A stretch of 64,000 nucleotides of DNA from Streptomyces sp. AC550_RSS872 (GCF_019049285.1 NZ_JAGMUL010000092.1:204725-268724); one strand, 5' to 3'. Positions 34,066 to 44,646 are shown, numbered from the stretch's first letter. Notes: generated from the letters alone by a model not told the origin. A program made the numbers and translations.

Positions 34066-34518
34066 TCAGTCCATCAGGCCTGCGGCGAGCGTCGCTCCCA
34101 GCTCCCAGCACGCCTCGGTGTCGGTCCTGGCGGGTTCGCCCGTGACGGTCACCGGTTTCGCCGTACGGCGCCAGCCGAGGCCCGTTGTGATCGACTCGAT
34201 CGCGCGTACCGCTCCGGTGACGTCGCTGCCGCCGTGGACGTAGTAGCCGAAGGGCCGGCCCTGTGTCGCGTCCAGGCACGGGTAGTAGACCTGGTCGAAG
34301 AAATGCTTGAGGGCTCCGGAGATGTAGCCGAGGTTCGCCGGAGTGCCGAGGAGGCAGGCGTCGGCGGCGAGCACGTCACTGGCCGTGGCCGACAGCGCCG
34401 GTCTCCGCACGACCTCGACGTTCTCGATCTCCGGCGCCGTGGCGCCGGAGATGGCGGCTTCGAGCAGGGCCTGGCAGTTGGGCGACGGTGTGTGATGCAC
34501 GATCAGCAAGGTGGGCAC
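34066..34518 (-). CDS. Flavodoxin-like NAD(P)H reductase
   Basis: A 150-residue protein with the flavodoxin fold. LIVHHTPSPNCQALLEAAI (phosphate-binding loop for FMN) is followed by LLGTPANLGYISGALKHFFDQ, typical of the WrbA/ArsH/NADPH-dependent FMN reductase group, and GYYVHGGSDVTGA. It likely uses FMN and a quinone or other acceptor. The GTG at 34518 follows CAGGGTTCGGAT. It is the next gene after the DUF1996 protein, in the same direction, but unlikely to be functionally tied to it. Confidence 0.8.
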   Translation of the reverse strand: MPTLLIVHHTPSPNCQALLEAAISGATAPEIENVEVVRRPALSATASDVLAADACLLGTPANLGYISGALKHFFDQVYYPCLDATQGRPFGYYVHGGSDVTGAVRAIESITTGLGWRRTAKPVTVTGEPARTDTEACWELGATLAAGLMD

Positions 34519-34578
34519 ATCCGAACCCTGCCGGTGCGCTGCCGCACGATGCAACCCTGACGGTCGGGGGTGTCGCCC

Positions 34579-35250
34579 TCACTGGTCGGGAGCCGCGGAG
34601 CTGATCCGGGCGACCGCGGCCGACAGATGTTCCTGCACATCGTCGGGCAGGGCGTCGCCTTTGACCGCGGTGACCAGGTCACCGGCCAGGTGGTGCAGTT
34701 TGGTGTTGGTGTTCTGGGAGGCCGTGACCAGGACCGTCCAGGCCTCCTCGGAGCTCAGGCTGAAGGAGGCCATGAGGATGCCGCGGGCCAGGTCGATGGT
34801 CGGCCGGGTCTGCATGGCGCGTCGCAGTTGGGCGACTTCGATCCGCAGGTCGTGATCGGCGTACTCGGAGGGTTCCTGGTCCGGGGCCGCGGTGCCGAAC
34901 AGCGGGTGCGTGCCGGTCAGGGTGAGCAGGCGGTCAACTGCCGTACTGGTGGCGTGGATGATGACCGTCTTGGACTGCTCCAGGGCACGGTGGCGCAGGT
35001 GGAGCAGGATGTTGAGGGCGGAGCAGTCGCAGAAGGACACGCCCTCCAGATCCAGGTCGATGCCACGGACCGAGCGGTTCAGGGCGTGGCGCAGGACGCC
35101 TCGGAAGCGCTCACTGGCGTCGAGGTCGAGTTCCCCGGAGACCGTCACCCGCACCCTGTCCCCCTCCGTGCGGGCTGTGGTGACCAGCGCGCACGGCGGG
35201 GTCACCGCCGGCGTGCCTTCGGTGTTCGCAGAGGACGCGAGCTCCGGCAT
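34579..35250 (-). CDS. STAS anti-anti-sigma domain fused to ANTAR
   Basis: A 223-residue two-domain regulator. Residues about 20-125 are a STAS anti-sigma-factor antagonist: VTVSGELDLDASERF and then FCDCSALNILLHLRH with the presumptive phospho-Ser77. Residues about 140-200 are an ANTAR RNA-binding domain: LRIEVAQLRRAMQTRPTIDL, then ARGILMASFSLSSEEAWTVL. STAS proteins take part in partner switching with anti-sigma kinases, and ANTAR domains bind hairpin RNAs to prevent termination, so the fusion would link a stress signal to RNA. The ATG at 35250 follows GGGAGAGG; longer starts are less likely. It diverges from a winged-helix gene. Confidence 0.85.
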   Translation of the reverse strand: MPELASSANTEGTPAVTPPCALVTTARTEGDRVRVTVSGELDLDASERFRGVLRHALNRSVRGIDLDLEGVSFCDCSALNILLHLRHRALEQSKTVIIHATSTAVDRLLTLTGTHPLFGTAAPDQEPSEYADHDLRIEVAQLRRAMQTRPTIDLARGILMASFSLSSEEAWTVLVTASQNTNTKLHHLAGDLVTAVKGDALPDDVQEHLSAAVARISSAAPDQ

Positions 35251-35348
35251 GACCGCCTCTCCCTCAGGTGCTGCTCCCCGTCGTCCGTACCAGAGTGAAC
35301 CCGAACGGCCGAACACGTCAACAGATACATGAAATGCAGTGCGTGTTT

Positions 35349-35377
35349 TTGTATACGTGAACACTCAGTCGTAGGGT
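35349..35377 (+). promoter_or_regulatory. Promoter of a leaderless winged-helix gene
   Basis: TTGTAT (35349-35354) and TAGGGT (35372-35377) are spaced by 17 bases. Six bases after the -10 comes the ATG at 35384, which has no SD. The transcript would start at the A of the ATG. Confidence 0.6.
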
Positions 35378-35383
35378 TGGTCC

Positions 35384-35779
35384 ATGGACGGAGTCCCTGA
35401 GCCGCACACTGGATGGACGTTCCTCACCAACCATGCCCGCGTGTTGGCGGCCATCGCCGACAACCCGAACGTGCGTATCCGGCATATCGCGGCGCACTGC
35501 CGCCTCACGGAGCGCGCCGTTCAGAAGATCATTTCCGATCTGGAGCGGGACGGCTATCTTTCGCACACCCGTGAGGGGCGCACCAACACCTACCGGATCG
35601 ACCCTGCCAAGGTGCTGCGGCACCCCGCAGAGGCCCGGCTGAAGGTGGCTGAGCTGCTCTCACTCCTCGTCCGGGCCGAGGCCGACCGCAGCACCGCCGC
35701 CCCGCAGCAGCAAGGGGGCGGCGATCACCGGGCGGCGGAGGTCAGCACAGGACGCGCAGTGCGCCCGGCAGGACCCTGA
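35384..35779 (+). CDS. Winged-helix DNA-binding protein
   Basis: This 131-residue protein has a clear winged helix-turn-helix: HARVLAAIADNPNVRIRHIA, then HCRLTERAVQKIISDLERDG and YLSHTREGRTNTYRIDP for the wing. The C-terminal 40 residues are polar with no known motif. It resembles MarR- or ArsR-type single-domain regulators (helix-turn-helix 24-like). It appears to be leaderless. The last 38 bases overlap the end of the convergent lipid kinase. It probably regulates itself or the divergent STAS-ANTAR gene. Confidence 0.85.
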   Translation: MDGVPEPHTGWTFLTNHARVLAAIADNPNVRIRHIAAHCRLTERAVQKIISDLERDGYLSHTREGRTNTYRIDPAKVLRHPAEARLKVAELLSLLVRAEADRSTAAPQQQGGGDHRAAEVSTGRAVRPAGP

Positions 35780-36623
35780 CCGTGACCGGGAGGGTCGCCT
35801 CGACCTCGCCGTCCGCGCCGTAGGGCACCGCCCGGTCGGCCGCGATGCGGATCTCCTTGCCGCGCAGGATCCGGACCTGGGGGCGGTGGACGTGGGCACC
35901 CGTCTTGAGGTCGTTCATCAGGGCGAAGAACAGCCGGCGCGGCGCCTCGCGGATCAGCACTATGTCGAGCAGGCCGTCGTCCACGCGGGCGTCGGGGGCG
36001 ATGCGGCGGCCGGAACCGTAGTAGCCGGAGTTGGCGGCCACGACCGTGTAGCCGGTGTGCAGGTGTTCCTGGCCGTCGACGGTGACCCGGTAGCGGGCGG
36101 CGCGCCAGGTGGTGACGGCTCGCAGGCCGCCCGCGTAGTAGGACGCCGCGCCGCGCAGCAGGGTGGAGTTGTTGGCGTGGCGGTTGGCCAGGGCGTCGAC
36201 GCCGGCGTACACGCTGCCGAGGACCACCGTGCGGTGGTGGACGGCCGATTCGACTTCGACGGTGTCGACCCGACGGGGCTCGTGGTGGAGCAGCACCTGT
36301 GCGAGTGCTGCCGGGTCGGTGGGCAGGTCCAGCGCCCGCGCGAAGTCGTTGCCACGGCCGGCCGGGACGAGCCCGAGCAGGGCGTCGGTGCCGCTGAGGG
36401 CGCCACCGATGCCTCCGGCGATGCCGTCGCCGCCGACGGCGAGCACCACCCGGCCCCGCTCCCCGGCGTCCCGGGCGAGCTCCCGGGCGTGTTCGAGGCT
36501 GCGGCTGTACTCGGTCTCCAGCTCGGCCCCGGCCTCCCGCAACGGCCGGGCCACCTCCAGCAGGGCGGCAGCTGAGGCCGATCCCCCGGCCGTGGGGTTG
36601 ACGATGGCGGTGAACTGTCGCAT
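35742..36623 (-). CDS. Diacylglycerol-kinase-family lipid kinase
   Basis: A 293-residue kinase of the DAGK/YegS fold. VNPTAGGSASAAALLE (residues 8-23) is the N-terminal motif. VVLAVGGDGIAGGIGGAL contains GGDG (64-67), in which Ile replaces the usual Thr of GGDGT. GLVPAGRGNDFARALDLP and the C-terminal region with EIRIAADRAVPYGADGE complete the family. It would phosphorylate a lipid such as diacylglycerol. It is followed, upstream in the transcript direction, by an AGPS-like oxidase gene 30 bases away, so a lipid role is likely. Confidence 0.9.
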   Translation of the reverse strand: MRQFTAIVNPTAGGSASAAALLEVARPLREAGAELETEYSRSLEHARELARDAGERGRVVLAVGGDGIAGGIGGALSGTDALLGLVPAGRGNDFARALDLPTDPAALAQVLLHHEPRRVDTVEVESAVHHRTVVLGSVYAGVDALANRHANNSTLLRGAASYYAGGLRAVTTWRAARYRVTVDGQEHLHTGYTVVAANSGYYGSGRRIAPDARVDDGLLDIVLIREAPRRLFFALMNDLKTGAHVHRPQVRILRGKEIRIAADRAVPYGADGEVEATLPVTVRVLPGALRVLC

Positions 36624-36653
36624 CGATGTGCCTTTCGGGCCCGTGAGGTGGGG

Positions 36654-38246
36654 TCAGTCGAGGGGCAGCAGGACGCCGGGGTTGAGCACGCCCGCCGGGT
36701 CCAGCCGTCGTTTCACGGCACGCAGCGCCTCGATGCCCAGGGGGCCCGCCTCGCGGACGTACCAGTCGCGGTGGTCGGTGCCCACGCCGTGGTGGTGGGT
36801 GATCGTGCCGCCCGCGCCGAGGATCGCCTCGTTGGCGGCGTGCTTGGCCCGCTCCCAGTGCGCCACCGGGTCGTCGCCCTGCGCCGAGACCACGGTGAAG
36901 TACAGCGAGGCGCCGTTCTCGTAGACATGGGAGATGTGGCACATGATCAGCGGCGGGGTGCCGGTCTCGGTGAGCGTGGCGGTCAGGGCGTCGCGGACGG
37001 ACGCGTACAGCTCGGGGACTCGTGACCAGAACGTCGCCGTCTCCAGTGTCTCCGCGAACGCCCCCGCGTCCAACAGGGCGTCCCGCAGGTAGGGGGCCGA
37101 GTAGCGGCCGTGCGCCCAGCGCCGTCCCGGTTCCTCGCCCAGCGGGGTGCCGCCGCAGTCGCGCAGGACGGCCGCGGCACGCTCCCTGCGGTGGGCGGTG
37201 TCCTCGTGAGTGCCTTCGTAGCCGGTGATCGCCATGCATCCGGCCGCGGACTCCAGCCCGGCGCCGATCGCGTCGGGCTGGGCCAGGCCGACGAGGGTCT
37301 CGGTCTCGTCGGACAGCCGCAGCACCGTGGGGCGGGGCCCGTCCTGGGCGAGGCGGCGCAGCGCGGCGGCGCCCTCCTCGAAGGAGGCGAAGCGCCAGCC
37401 CTCGTACACACGGGCCTGCGGGACCGGGCGGATCCGGACCGTGACGGACGTGATGACGCCGAACGCCCCTTCCGAACCGAGCAGGAGCTGACGCAGATCG
37501 GGTCCGGCCGCCGAGCTCGGGGCGCGGCCCGTGTCGATGGTGCCCTCGGGGGTGGCGAGGGTCAGGCCGAGGACCATCTCGTCGAAGCGGCCGTAGCCGG
37601 CGGACGCCTGGCCGCTGGAGCGGGTGGCGGCGAATCCGCCGATGGTGGCCCACTCGTAGGACTGGGGGAAGTGGCCGAGGGTGAAGCCGTGTTCGGCCAG
37701 CAGCGCCTCGGCCTCGGGGGCGCGCAGGCCGGGCGCCAGGGTGGCGGTGCGCGAGACCGGGTCGAGGGCGAGCAGTTGGTTCATGCGCCGCAGGTCCAGC
37801 GCGACGAAGGGGCCGCGGCGACCGGGGGCGAGACCGCCGACGACGGACGTACCGCCGCCGAACGGGACCACCGGCAGGCCGTGTTCGGCGCAGGCGCGCA
37901 GTACGGCGACCACCTCGGCGTGGTCGGCGGGGAGCACGACGGCCGCGGGGAGGTCGTCGACCTCGCCGTCGCGGATCCGCAGCAGGTCGGGGGTGGACTT
38001 GCCGCGGGTGTGCCGGATGCGTGTGTCCGCGTCGGTGCGAACGTGCTCCTCGCCGCCGACCGCGGTGAACAGGGCCTGGTGTGCGGCGGGTTCGAGCCCC
38101 GGCTGGGGTACGGCGATGTCCTCGAGGTCGACCGGCCCGGCGGTGCGCGGCTTGACGCCGAGCAGATCGCGCAGCAGCCCGGTCACGGTCTCGGGCAGCG
38201 GCGCCGCCTTGGCCGGGTCGCCCCAGCCGCTCCACAGCATGTCCAT
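36654..38246 (-). CDS. AGPS-like FAD-binding oxidase
   Basis: A 530-residue FAD-linked oxidase with a PCMH-type FAD domain. LPVVPFGGGTSVVGGL is the pyrophosphate-binding motif, and ATRSSGQASAGYGRFDEMV follows. The C terminus has THHHGVGTDHRDWYVREAG, the HHHGxG motif of alkyldihydroxyacetonephosphate synthase (AGPS), and DPAGVLNPGVLLP. It resembles AGPS more than glycolate or lactate oxidases. It may make an ether-linked glycerol phosphate lipid or oxidise a related alcohol. ATG 38246 follows GTGAGGACG. It diverges from the TetR gene, 73 bases away. Confidence 0.85.
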   Translation of the reverse strand: MDMLWSGWGDPAKAAPLPETVTGLLRDLLGVKPRTAGPVDLEDIAVPQPGLEPAAHQALFTAVGGEEHVRTDADTRIRHTRGKSTPDLLRIRDGEVDDLPAAVVLPADHAEVVAVLRACAEHGLPVVPFGGGTSVVGGLAPGRRGPFVALDLRRMNQLLALDPVSRTATLAPGLRAPEAEALLAEHGFTLGHFPQSYEWATIGGFAATRSSGQASAGYGRFDEMVLGLTLATPEGTIDTGRAPSSAAGPDLRQLLLGSEGAFGVITSVTVRIRPVPQARVYEGWRFASFEEGAAALRRLAQDGPRPTVLRLSDETETLVGLAQPDAIGAGLESAAGCMAITGYEGTHEDTAHRRERAAAVLRDCGGTPLGEEPGRRWAHGRYSAPYLRDALLDAGAFAETLETATFWSRVPELYASVRDALTATLTETGTPPLIMCHISHVYENGASLYFTVVSAQGDDPVAHWERAKHAANEAILGAGGTITHHHGVGTDHRDWYVREAGPLGIEALRAVKRRLDPAGVLNPGVLLPLD

Positions 38247-38306
38247 GGCTGTCGTCCTCACCGGTCGATTCGAGCGATGCCGTGTCCCGGACGGCCTCGC
38301 AGGCGT

Positions 38307-38320
38307 TACACTGTGACACA
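38307..38320 (+). promoter_or_regulatory. Leaderless -10 and possible operator of the TetR gene
   Basis: TACACT (38307-38312) fits the -10 pattern; seven bases later the ATG at 38320 begins. GTTACACTGTGACAC around it is an imperfect inverted repeat (5 of 7 positions) that could be the TetR operator. There is no SD. Confidence 0.45.
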
Positions 38321-38915
38321 TGACGCCTATTCGTCACAACCACTCGGACAGCGATGCGGTGCTCGACGCGGTGCGCGACTGCGTCCTGGCCGTCGGAGTC
38401 CGCCGTACGACGCTGACCGACGTCGCCCGCCGCGCCGGGGTCTCCCGGATGACGCTGTACCGCCGGTGGCCGGATGTGCGGTCCCTGGTGGGGGACCTGA
38501 TGACGCGGGAGTGGGTCGCGGTGGCCACCGGGGCCATGCCCGAGCGGCGGCCGGGGGCGGACGCGCGCGCCCTGATCGTCGACGGGCTGGTGGCCGGAGT
38601 GCGGGCCTTCCGCGCCCATCCCCTCTTCCGGAAGATCGTCGACGTCGACCCGGAACTGCTCCTCCCCTACGTCCTCGACCGCCGTGGCGCGAGCCAGGAG
38701 GCGCTCATCGCGCTGCTCGCCGACGCCGTGCGCGAAGGCCACACCGACGGCTCGGTGCGCGCCGGTCATGCCGAACGGCAGGCGCGGGCCCTGCTGCTGA
38801 TCGTGCAGTCCTTCACGCTGTCCCTGCGGACCATGACCGACGAGGACGACGCCGACCTGCGCAGCGAGGCCTTCCTGGCGGAACTGCGCAGCATCCTGGA
38901 AAGGACCCTCACGCC

Positions 38916-38919
<4 letters not shown>
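38320..38919 (+). CDS. TetR-family regulator of a glycerolipid cluster
   Basis: This 199-residue regulator has the TetR DNA-binding helices VGVRRTTLTDVARRAG and SRMTLYRRWPDVRSLVGDL at about residues 27-62, and an all-alpha effector domain with HPLFRKIVDVDPELLLPY. It overlaps the GlpD-like gene by four bases (ATGA) and faces the AGPS-like oxidase across a 73-base space. It likely regulates both in response to a lipid or polyol signal, as inferred from position. Confidence 0.9.
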
Positions 38920-40517
<1,598 letters not shown>

Positions 40518-40542
40518 GCGCAGGGGCCGGCCGCGGGGTGCG

Positions 40543-41184
40543 TCAGGCGTCGCCGCCGCGCCGGATGCGCCACACGCTGTCGTACCGGAAGCCCTCCACG
40601 CCCTCGGGCGAGACGCTCCGACTGCTCACCGTGTCCAGTGTCTCCACGGTCCATTCGGTCTCCGGCAGGGCGAGTTCGTCGAGGACACTCCGCAGTGTCG
40701 GGAACTCGGCCTCGAAGGGCGGCTCGGTCTGCCACGACGGCCAGTTGGCGTGCATGACGAGGAGCAGGGTGCCGCCCGCCGCGACCGCCGCCGCGGCCTG
40801 ACGCAGAATCAGCTGCTGGTCGAGTGCGACCGGAGACTGGAGGAACTGGGCGTTGACGAGGTCGAAGGACCCCTCGGGGAAGGTTTCTCCCAACTCGTGG
40901 CGTTCCCAGGCCGTACGGCCGCCGACACCGGCCTCGGCGGCGTGGCCGGCGGCCCGCTCCAGCGCGGTGGGCGAGATGTCGACGCCCGTGACCCGCCAGC
41001 CGCGCGAGGCGAGCCACACCGCGTCGGCGCCTTCGCCGCAGCCGAGGTCGAGTGCCGTGCCCGGCACGAGGTCGGAGGCCTCTCGGACGAGCAGCGCGTT
41101 GGGGCGGCCGCTCCACAGCCGGCCGCCGTCGCGGTAGCGGGCCTCCCAGAACTCGGCGGCCTTCAGGGCAGGGGTCTCGGTCAT
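40543..41184 (-). CDS. SAM-dependent methyltransferase
   Basis: A 213-residue class I methyltransferase. FWEARYRDGGRLWSGRPN is a conserved start in the thiopurine/tellurite-like group, LDLGCGEGADAVWLASRG is motif I, and VTGVDISPTALERA is motif II. FDLVNAQFLQSPVALDQQLIL holds the post-motif. ATG 41184 follows GGGAGACGCC. It converges on the GlpD-like gene. A role in detoxifying thiols, metalloids or cyclic compounds is possible; the substrate cannot be told. Confidence 0.9.
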   Translation of the reverse strand: MTETPALKAAEFWEARYRDGGRLWSGRPNALLVREASDLVPGTALDLGCGEGADAVWLASRGWRVTGVDISPTALERAAGHAAEAGVGGRTAWERHELGETFPEGSFDLVNAQFLQSPVALDQQLILRQAAAAVAAGGTLLLVMHANWPSWQTEPPFEAEFPTLRSVLDELALPETEWTVETLDTVSSRSVSPEGVEGFRYDSVWRIRRGGDA

Positions 41185-41388
41185 GGCGTCTCCCGGTGCG
41201 CAGGTGTGGTTGTGTTCACGCTGAAGAAGCCTGCGGGACGCTCCGAGCGACGACAAACAGCCTTGCCGGTTCGGCAAAACCGGCAGCAGCCCGGGGCACG
41301 CCCAGGGCCACAGGACTACGACCTTGGCCGGTCCTTCTGAGCCCGCGGCCCGATCCGCCGGGCCCGCCGCCCCGCCTAGCTTCGAGCC

Positions 41389-42014
41389 ATGCGTATAGGA
41401 CTACTCGGCACCGGCAACGTCGCACGGGCACTCGCGCAGGGCTGGCGAGCCGCGGGACACGACTCCCTGCTCGGCTCCCGTGCACCGAAGGAGCGAACGG
41501 ATCTCGGCCTCCCCGTGGCGGACTTGAGCGAGACGACCGCCCACGCGGAGGTGCTCGTGAACGCGACCCCGGGAACGCGTCCCTGGAGCTCCTGCACTCC
41601 ATCGGGGCATCGGCCCTGGCCGGCAAGGTGCTCATCGACATCGGAGTCGGCCTCACCGACGACTACACCGAGCTCTCGCACCCCAACAGCAGCCTGGCAG
41701 AACACATCCAGCAGGCCTTCCCGCTGACGCCCGTCGTCAAGACGCTCTGCACGATGGACTCGACGGCGATGATCTCCCCGGACAGTCTCGAGGGGCCCAG
41801 CACCGTCTTCCTCTCGGGCGACGACGCCGAAGCCAAACACCTCACCGGCCGGCTGCTCACCGACCTGGGCTGGCCCCCGTCGTCCCAGCTGGACATCGGG
41901 GGCATCACCACCGCACGCGGTCAGGAACACTTCGCACTGCTCTTCATGGGGATCGCCGACGGCCTGGGCGCCCACACGTTCAACATCAAGGTGGTCCCCC
42001 GCGTCGCCCGCTAG
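41389..42014 (+). pseudogene. Frameshifted NAD(P)-binding reductase gene
   Basis: Frame 1 from 41389 reads MRIGLLGTGNVARALAQGW, then LGSRAPKER and AEVLVNATPG, a Rossmann start like F420-dependent NADP reductase (NADPH:F420 oxidoreductase type). At about 41575 the sense continues in another frame: NASLELLHSIGASALAGKVL, then IDIGVGLTDDYTELSHPNSS, DAEAKHLTGRLLTDLGWPP and AFNIKVVPRVAR-like end (HTFNIKVV). A single-base change restores the whole protein. It may be a true recent mutation or a sequencing error. Confidence 0.8.
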
Positions 42015-42015
42015 A

Positions 42016-42807
42016 TCAGTCCTCCGGTGCCTCCAGCCAGAATCCGGAGCGGGTGCGCCACAGGTCGAGAAGTGCCGTGTCGCCCTTGGTCTCGATGGCG
42101 ATGGCGGGCCGCTTGTAGAAGTACAGGAGGAGGTCGGTCACCGGGCCGCGCGCGGTCGCGGTGGCGCCGTCCGAGCCGGGCCGCCAGACAGGGCGTTCGC
42201 CGGTGAGGTCGACGAGCCACTCTCCGGCGTCGGTCGCGTCGAAGTGGAGGGTGCGGCCGGGCCCGAGCAGGTCGGGCAGGTCCGGCCGGGGCTCGAACGC
42301 CTCGGGGAAGGTGGAGAACTCCAGCCATTCCTGCACCCCGTCGACGGCGAGGTCGCTGTCCAGCGCGAACTCGGTCCCGGCCGTGAGGGCCGCGTCGGCG
42401 CGGTGCAGGGCGGTCTCGAAGGTCATGCGGCGCGCCCAGAACGCCACCGGCGCCGCCCGGTCCGCGGACGGGTTCCACGCCAGGGCCGCGGCCCCGGCCG
42501 CACGAAGGGTGGAGCTCAGCCCGGCCGCGCCTTCGACGAGCCACGGGATCAGGAACGACGCGTCCTCGTGGGCGTATGCGGTCAGGTCGTTCACCAGCTC
42601 GTCGGCGACCGGGCCGCCCGCACGGGTCCGTACGGCCTCCTCCGCCCACCGGTGGTCGCCGCCCACGTGCCGCAGGAGTTGCCCCAGGTTCCAGCCGGGG
42701 CAGGTGGGGACCGGGGCGGTCATGTCCGCGCCGCGCACATGAGCGGTGAGCCGTTCGGTCTGGGAGACGATCTCGTCGCAGTGGCGCTCGAAGCTCAGCG
42801 AGGTCAT
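42016..42807 (-). CDS. Maleylpyruvate-isomerase-family (mycothiol-dependent) protein
   Basis: This 263-residue protein has the actinobacterial mycothiol-dependent DinB-like N-terminal fold. PTCPGWNLGQLLRHVGGDHRW (residues about 34-54) and MTFETALHRADAALTAG provide the His residues for metal binding. The C-terminal domain (LPDLLGPGRTLHFDATDAGE) is a beta-rich SCP-2-like region. Such enzymes isomerise or conjugate with mycothiol; this one's substrate is unknown. The one-base gap to the NAD(P) pseudogene means the two genes converge tightly. Confidence 0.85.
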   Translation of the reverse strand: MTSLSFERHCDEIVSQTERLTAHVRGADMTAPVPTCPGWNLGQLLRHVGGDHRWAEEAVRTRAGGPVADELVNDLTAYAHEDASFLIPWLVEGAAGLSSTLRAAGAAALAWNPSADRAAPVAFWARRMTFETALHRADAALTAGTEFALDSDLAVDGVQEWLEFSTFPEAFEPRPDLPDLLGPGRTLHFDATDAGEWLVDLTGERPVWRPGSDGATATARGPVTDLLLYFYKRPAIAIETKGDTALLDLWRTRSGFWLEAPED

Positions 42808-42912
42808 CGCTTCATGATGCAGCAGGGCCTGGATCCGCCTTGCCAGTGGTCTCGGATACTGTGTGCCGCCTGAGCAAGATCAGCGTGCGGGACAGGGTGG
42901 GGAGAGAACACG

Positions 42913-43647
42913 ATGTCGGTGGGGGCAAGACGGGCACGGCGTCGGCTGGCCCAGGTGGCGGTGCTGGCCGGGATGTTGTCGGGCTGTGCGGGGGCGGCCG
43001 AGGACGGCACGAAGGCGTCGGCGAGCGCTTCGGCGCCGGCTTCCGCGACGGCCTCGGCACAGGCGGCCGGCGACGGTGGCCCGGCGGTGAAGAGCGGGGG
43101 CACCATCGGCGCCGCCGGATCGGCGTGCGAGCTCCCCGTCACGTTCGACATCGCCCAGTACTGGGAGGCGGAGGCCGTCGACGCCGGGACGGAGAAGGAC
43201 GAGTCGGCCGGCAGCGGCAGCGGCTCCGCCGATGCCGGGGAGGACGAGCTGTCCCAGGAGATCGCCGACGCGCTCTTTCACCAGGGCCCGGTCACGGCGG
43301 CCTGTGAGGTCGACGCCAAGCCGGCCGGGAACATCGGTTTCCTGCGTATCTGGACGGGCGAGCCGGGCTCCGACGACGCGCGCACCGTGCTGGAGGCCTT
43401 CCTCGCGGACGAGACCGGCGTGAGCAAGGCGAAGTACGGCACGTTCAAGGCGGGCGGCGTCGCCGGGGCCGAGGTGAAGTACCTCGTCACGAGCGAACTC
43501 CTGGAGGAGACCAAGGAGGAGACCGCCCTGGCGGTCACCACCGAGAAGGGCCCGGTCGTCATCCACCTCGGCGGGATGGACACCGAGGAGCACCGGGCGA
43601 TGCTGCCGGCCTACGACCTGGCCAAGGAGACCCTGCGGGTCGGCTGA
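42913..43647 (+). CDS. Lipoprotein of unknown function
   Basis: This 244-residue protein has an Arg-rich N terminus, a hydrophobic stretch and the lipobox LSGC (Cys about 25), then an Ala/Ser/Thr linker. The mature domain contains ACELPVTFDIAQYWEAEAV, then FHQGPVTAACEVDAKPAGN and a folded C-terminal part to LAKETLRVG. I do not recognise the domain; lipoproteins of this kind in Streptomyces are often paralogous and of unknown role. The ATG follows GTGGGGAGAG. No operon partner is seen. Confidence 0.75.
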   Translation: MSVGARRARRRLAQVAVLAGMLSGCAGAAEDGTKASASASAPASATASAQAAGDGGPAVKSGGTIGAAGSACELPVTFDIAQYWEAEAVDAGTEKDESAGSGSGSADAGEDELSQEIADALFHQGPVTAACEVDAKPAGNIGFLRIWTGEPGSDDARTVLEAFLADETGVSKAKYGTFKAGGVAGAEVKYLVTSELLEETKEETALAVTTEKGPVVIHLGGMDTEEHRAMLPAYDLAKETLRVG

Positions 43648-43775
43648 ACAACGGCTGAGCGACGAGGGTGCCCGGCACGGGCGGACCGCGCGCCGCGCCG
43701 GACACCGGCCCGGCGCCGGTCAGGACGCGGCGCAGGAGCCGGTCGCCGGGGCCGTGCTGGTGCCGTTCCGCAGTT

Positions 43776-44579
43776 CTACGGCTGCCCGCCGCCGCCCGCC
43801 TGCCCGCTGTCGGTGAGGAACCGGTCGAGGGCGGCCGTCAGTTCGGCCGGCTTCTCCACCGGCAGTTCGTGGCCGGCGTCCAGGACGCGGATCACGGCGT
43901 CCGGGTAGGCCTTGGCCATGCGGAGCATCTGGGCCAGTGGCAGCTGGATGTCGTGGTAGCCGTGCACCATCAGGGTGGGCGCGTGGATGTCGCCGACCCT
44001 GTCCAGCACGTCGAAGGCCCGCATGGCGCCGTAGAGCGTCATGACGACCTCGCGGGGCGTGTCGGCGGAGGCGCGGACGTACTCGCGGATCTCCTCGCGC
44101 GGGTAGCCGGGGGCGAAGGCACGCTGGATGTTGGCGGCGACGAACAGCTTGAACGGGGCGAGCGTCGAGGCGGCCATCAGCAGGGCGCGTCCCCGGCTGT
44201 AGGCCATCCGGCCGATGGAGTTCACCAGCACCATGCGCTCGACGCGCTCCGGGTGGGTGAGGGCGATGGTCTGGGCGATCATCCCGCCCATGGAGTGGCC
44301 GATGATCACGAACCGCTCGATCTCGAGGTGATCGAGGAGGGCGAGGACGTCCTGGGCCAGGTCGTCGATCCTGCGCACTCCTGCCCCGCTGCTCTCGCCG
44401 TGCCCGCGCAGGTCGAGCCGGACGACCCGCCGCGCCTCGGCGAAGTGGGCGACCTGGTGGTCCCAGCGGTGCCGGTTCGCCGTCCAGCCGTGGACGAACA
44501 CCAGGGGCACACCCTCGCCGTCGCGGGGGCCCTCGTCGTCGTACGTCAGCGTCGCGCCGTCGACTTCGAGCTGCGGCAT
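43776..44579 (-). CDS. Alpha/beta hydrolase, serine type
   Basis: A 267-residue alpha/beta hydrolase with an intact serine triad. HGWTANRHRWDHQV supplies the oxyanion region (about residue 30). VIIGHSMGGMIAQ holds nucleophile Ser96, HGYHDIQLPL holds the acid Asp, and DAGHELPVEKPAEL carries the His (about 243). The ATG at 44579 follows AGGAGGCCACCC. It is the last gene of the minus-strand lipid-polyketide cluster and could act as an editing thioesterase or esterase, or use an unrelated substrate. A link is inferred from the position, 67 bases after the other hydrolase. Confidence 0.85.
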   Translation of the reverse strand: MPQLEVDGATLTYDDEGPRDGEGVPLVFVHGWTANRHRWDHQVAHFAEARRVVRLDLRGHGESSGAGVRRIDDLAQDVLALLDHLEIERFVIIGHSMGGMIAQTIALTHPERVERMVLVNSIGRMAYSRGRALLMAASTLAPFKLFVAANIQRAFAPGYPREEIREYVRASADTPREVVMTLYGAMRAFDVLDRVGDIHAPTLMVHGYHDIQLPLAQMLRMAKAYPDAVIRVLDAGHELPVEKPAELTAALDRFLTDSGQAGGGGQP

Positions 44580-44646
44580 GGGTGGCCTCCTGGGGTGCGG
44601 ATCTCCGGTTACTGACCGGTACGGTAACCGGCGGTGCGGGCTGCCG

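Noticed and set aside
41389..42014. Two separate small genes instead of one frameshifted gene
   Set aside because: Both parts belong to the same Rossmann-type protein and join directly without overlap or SD between them.
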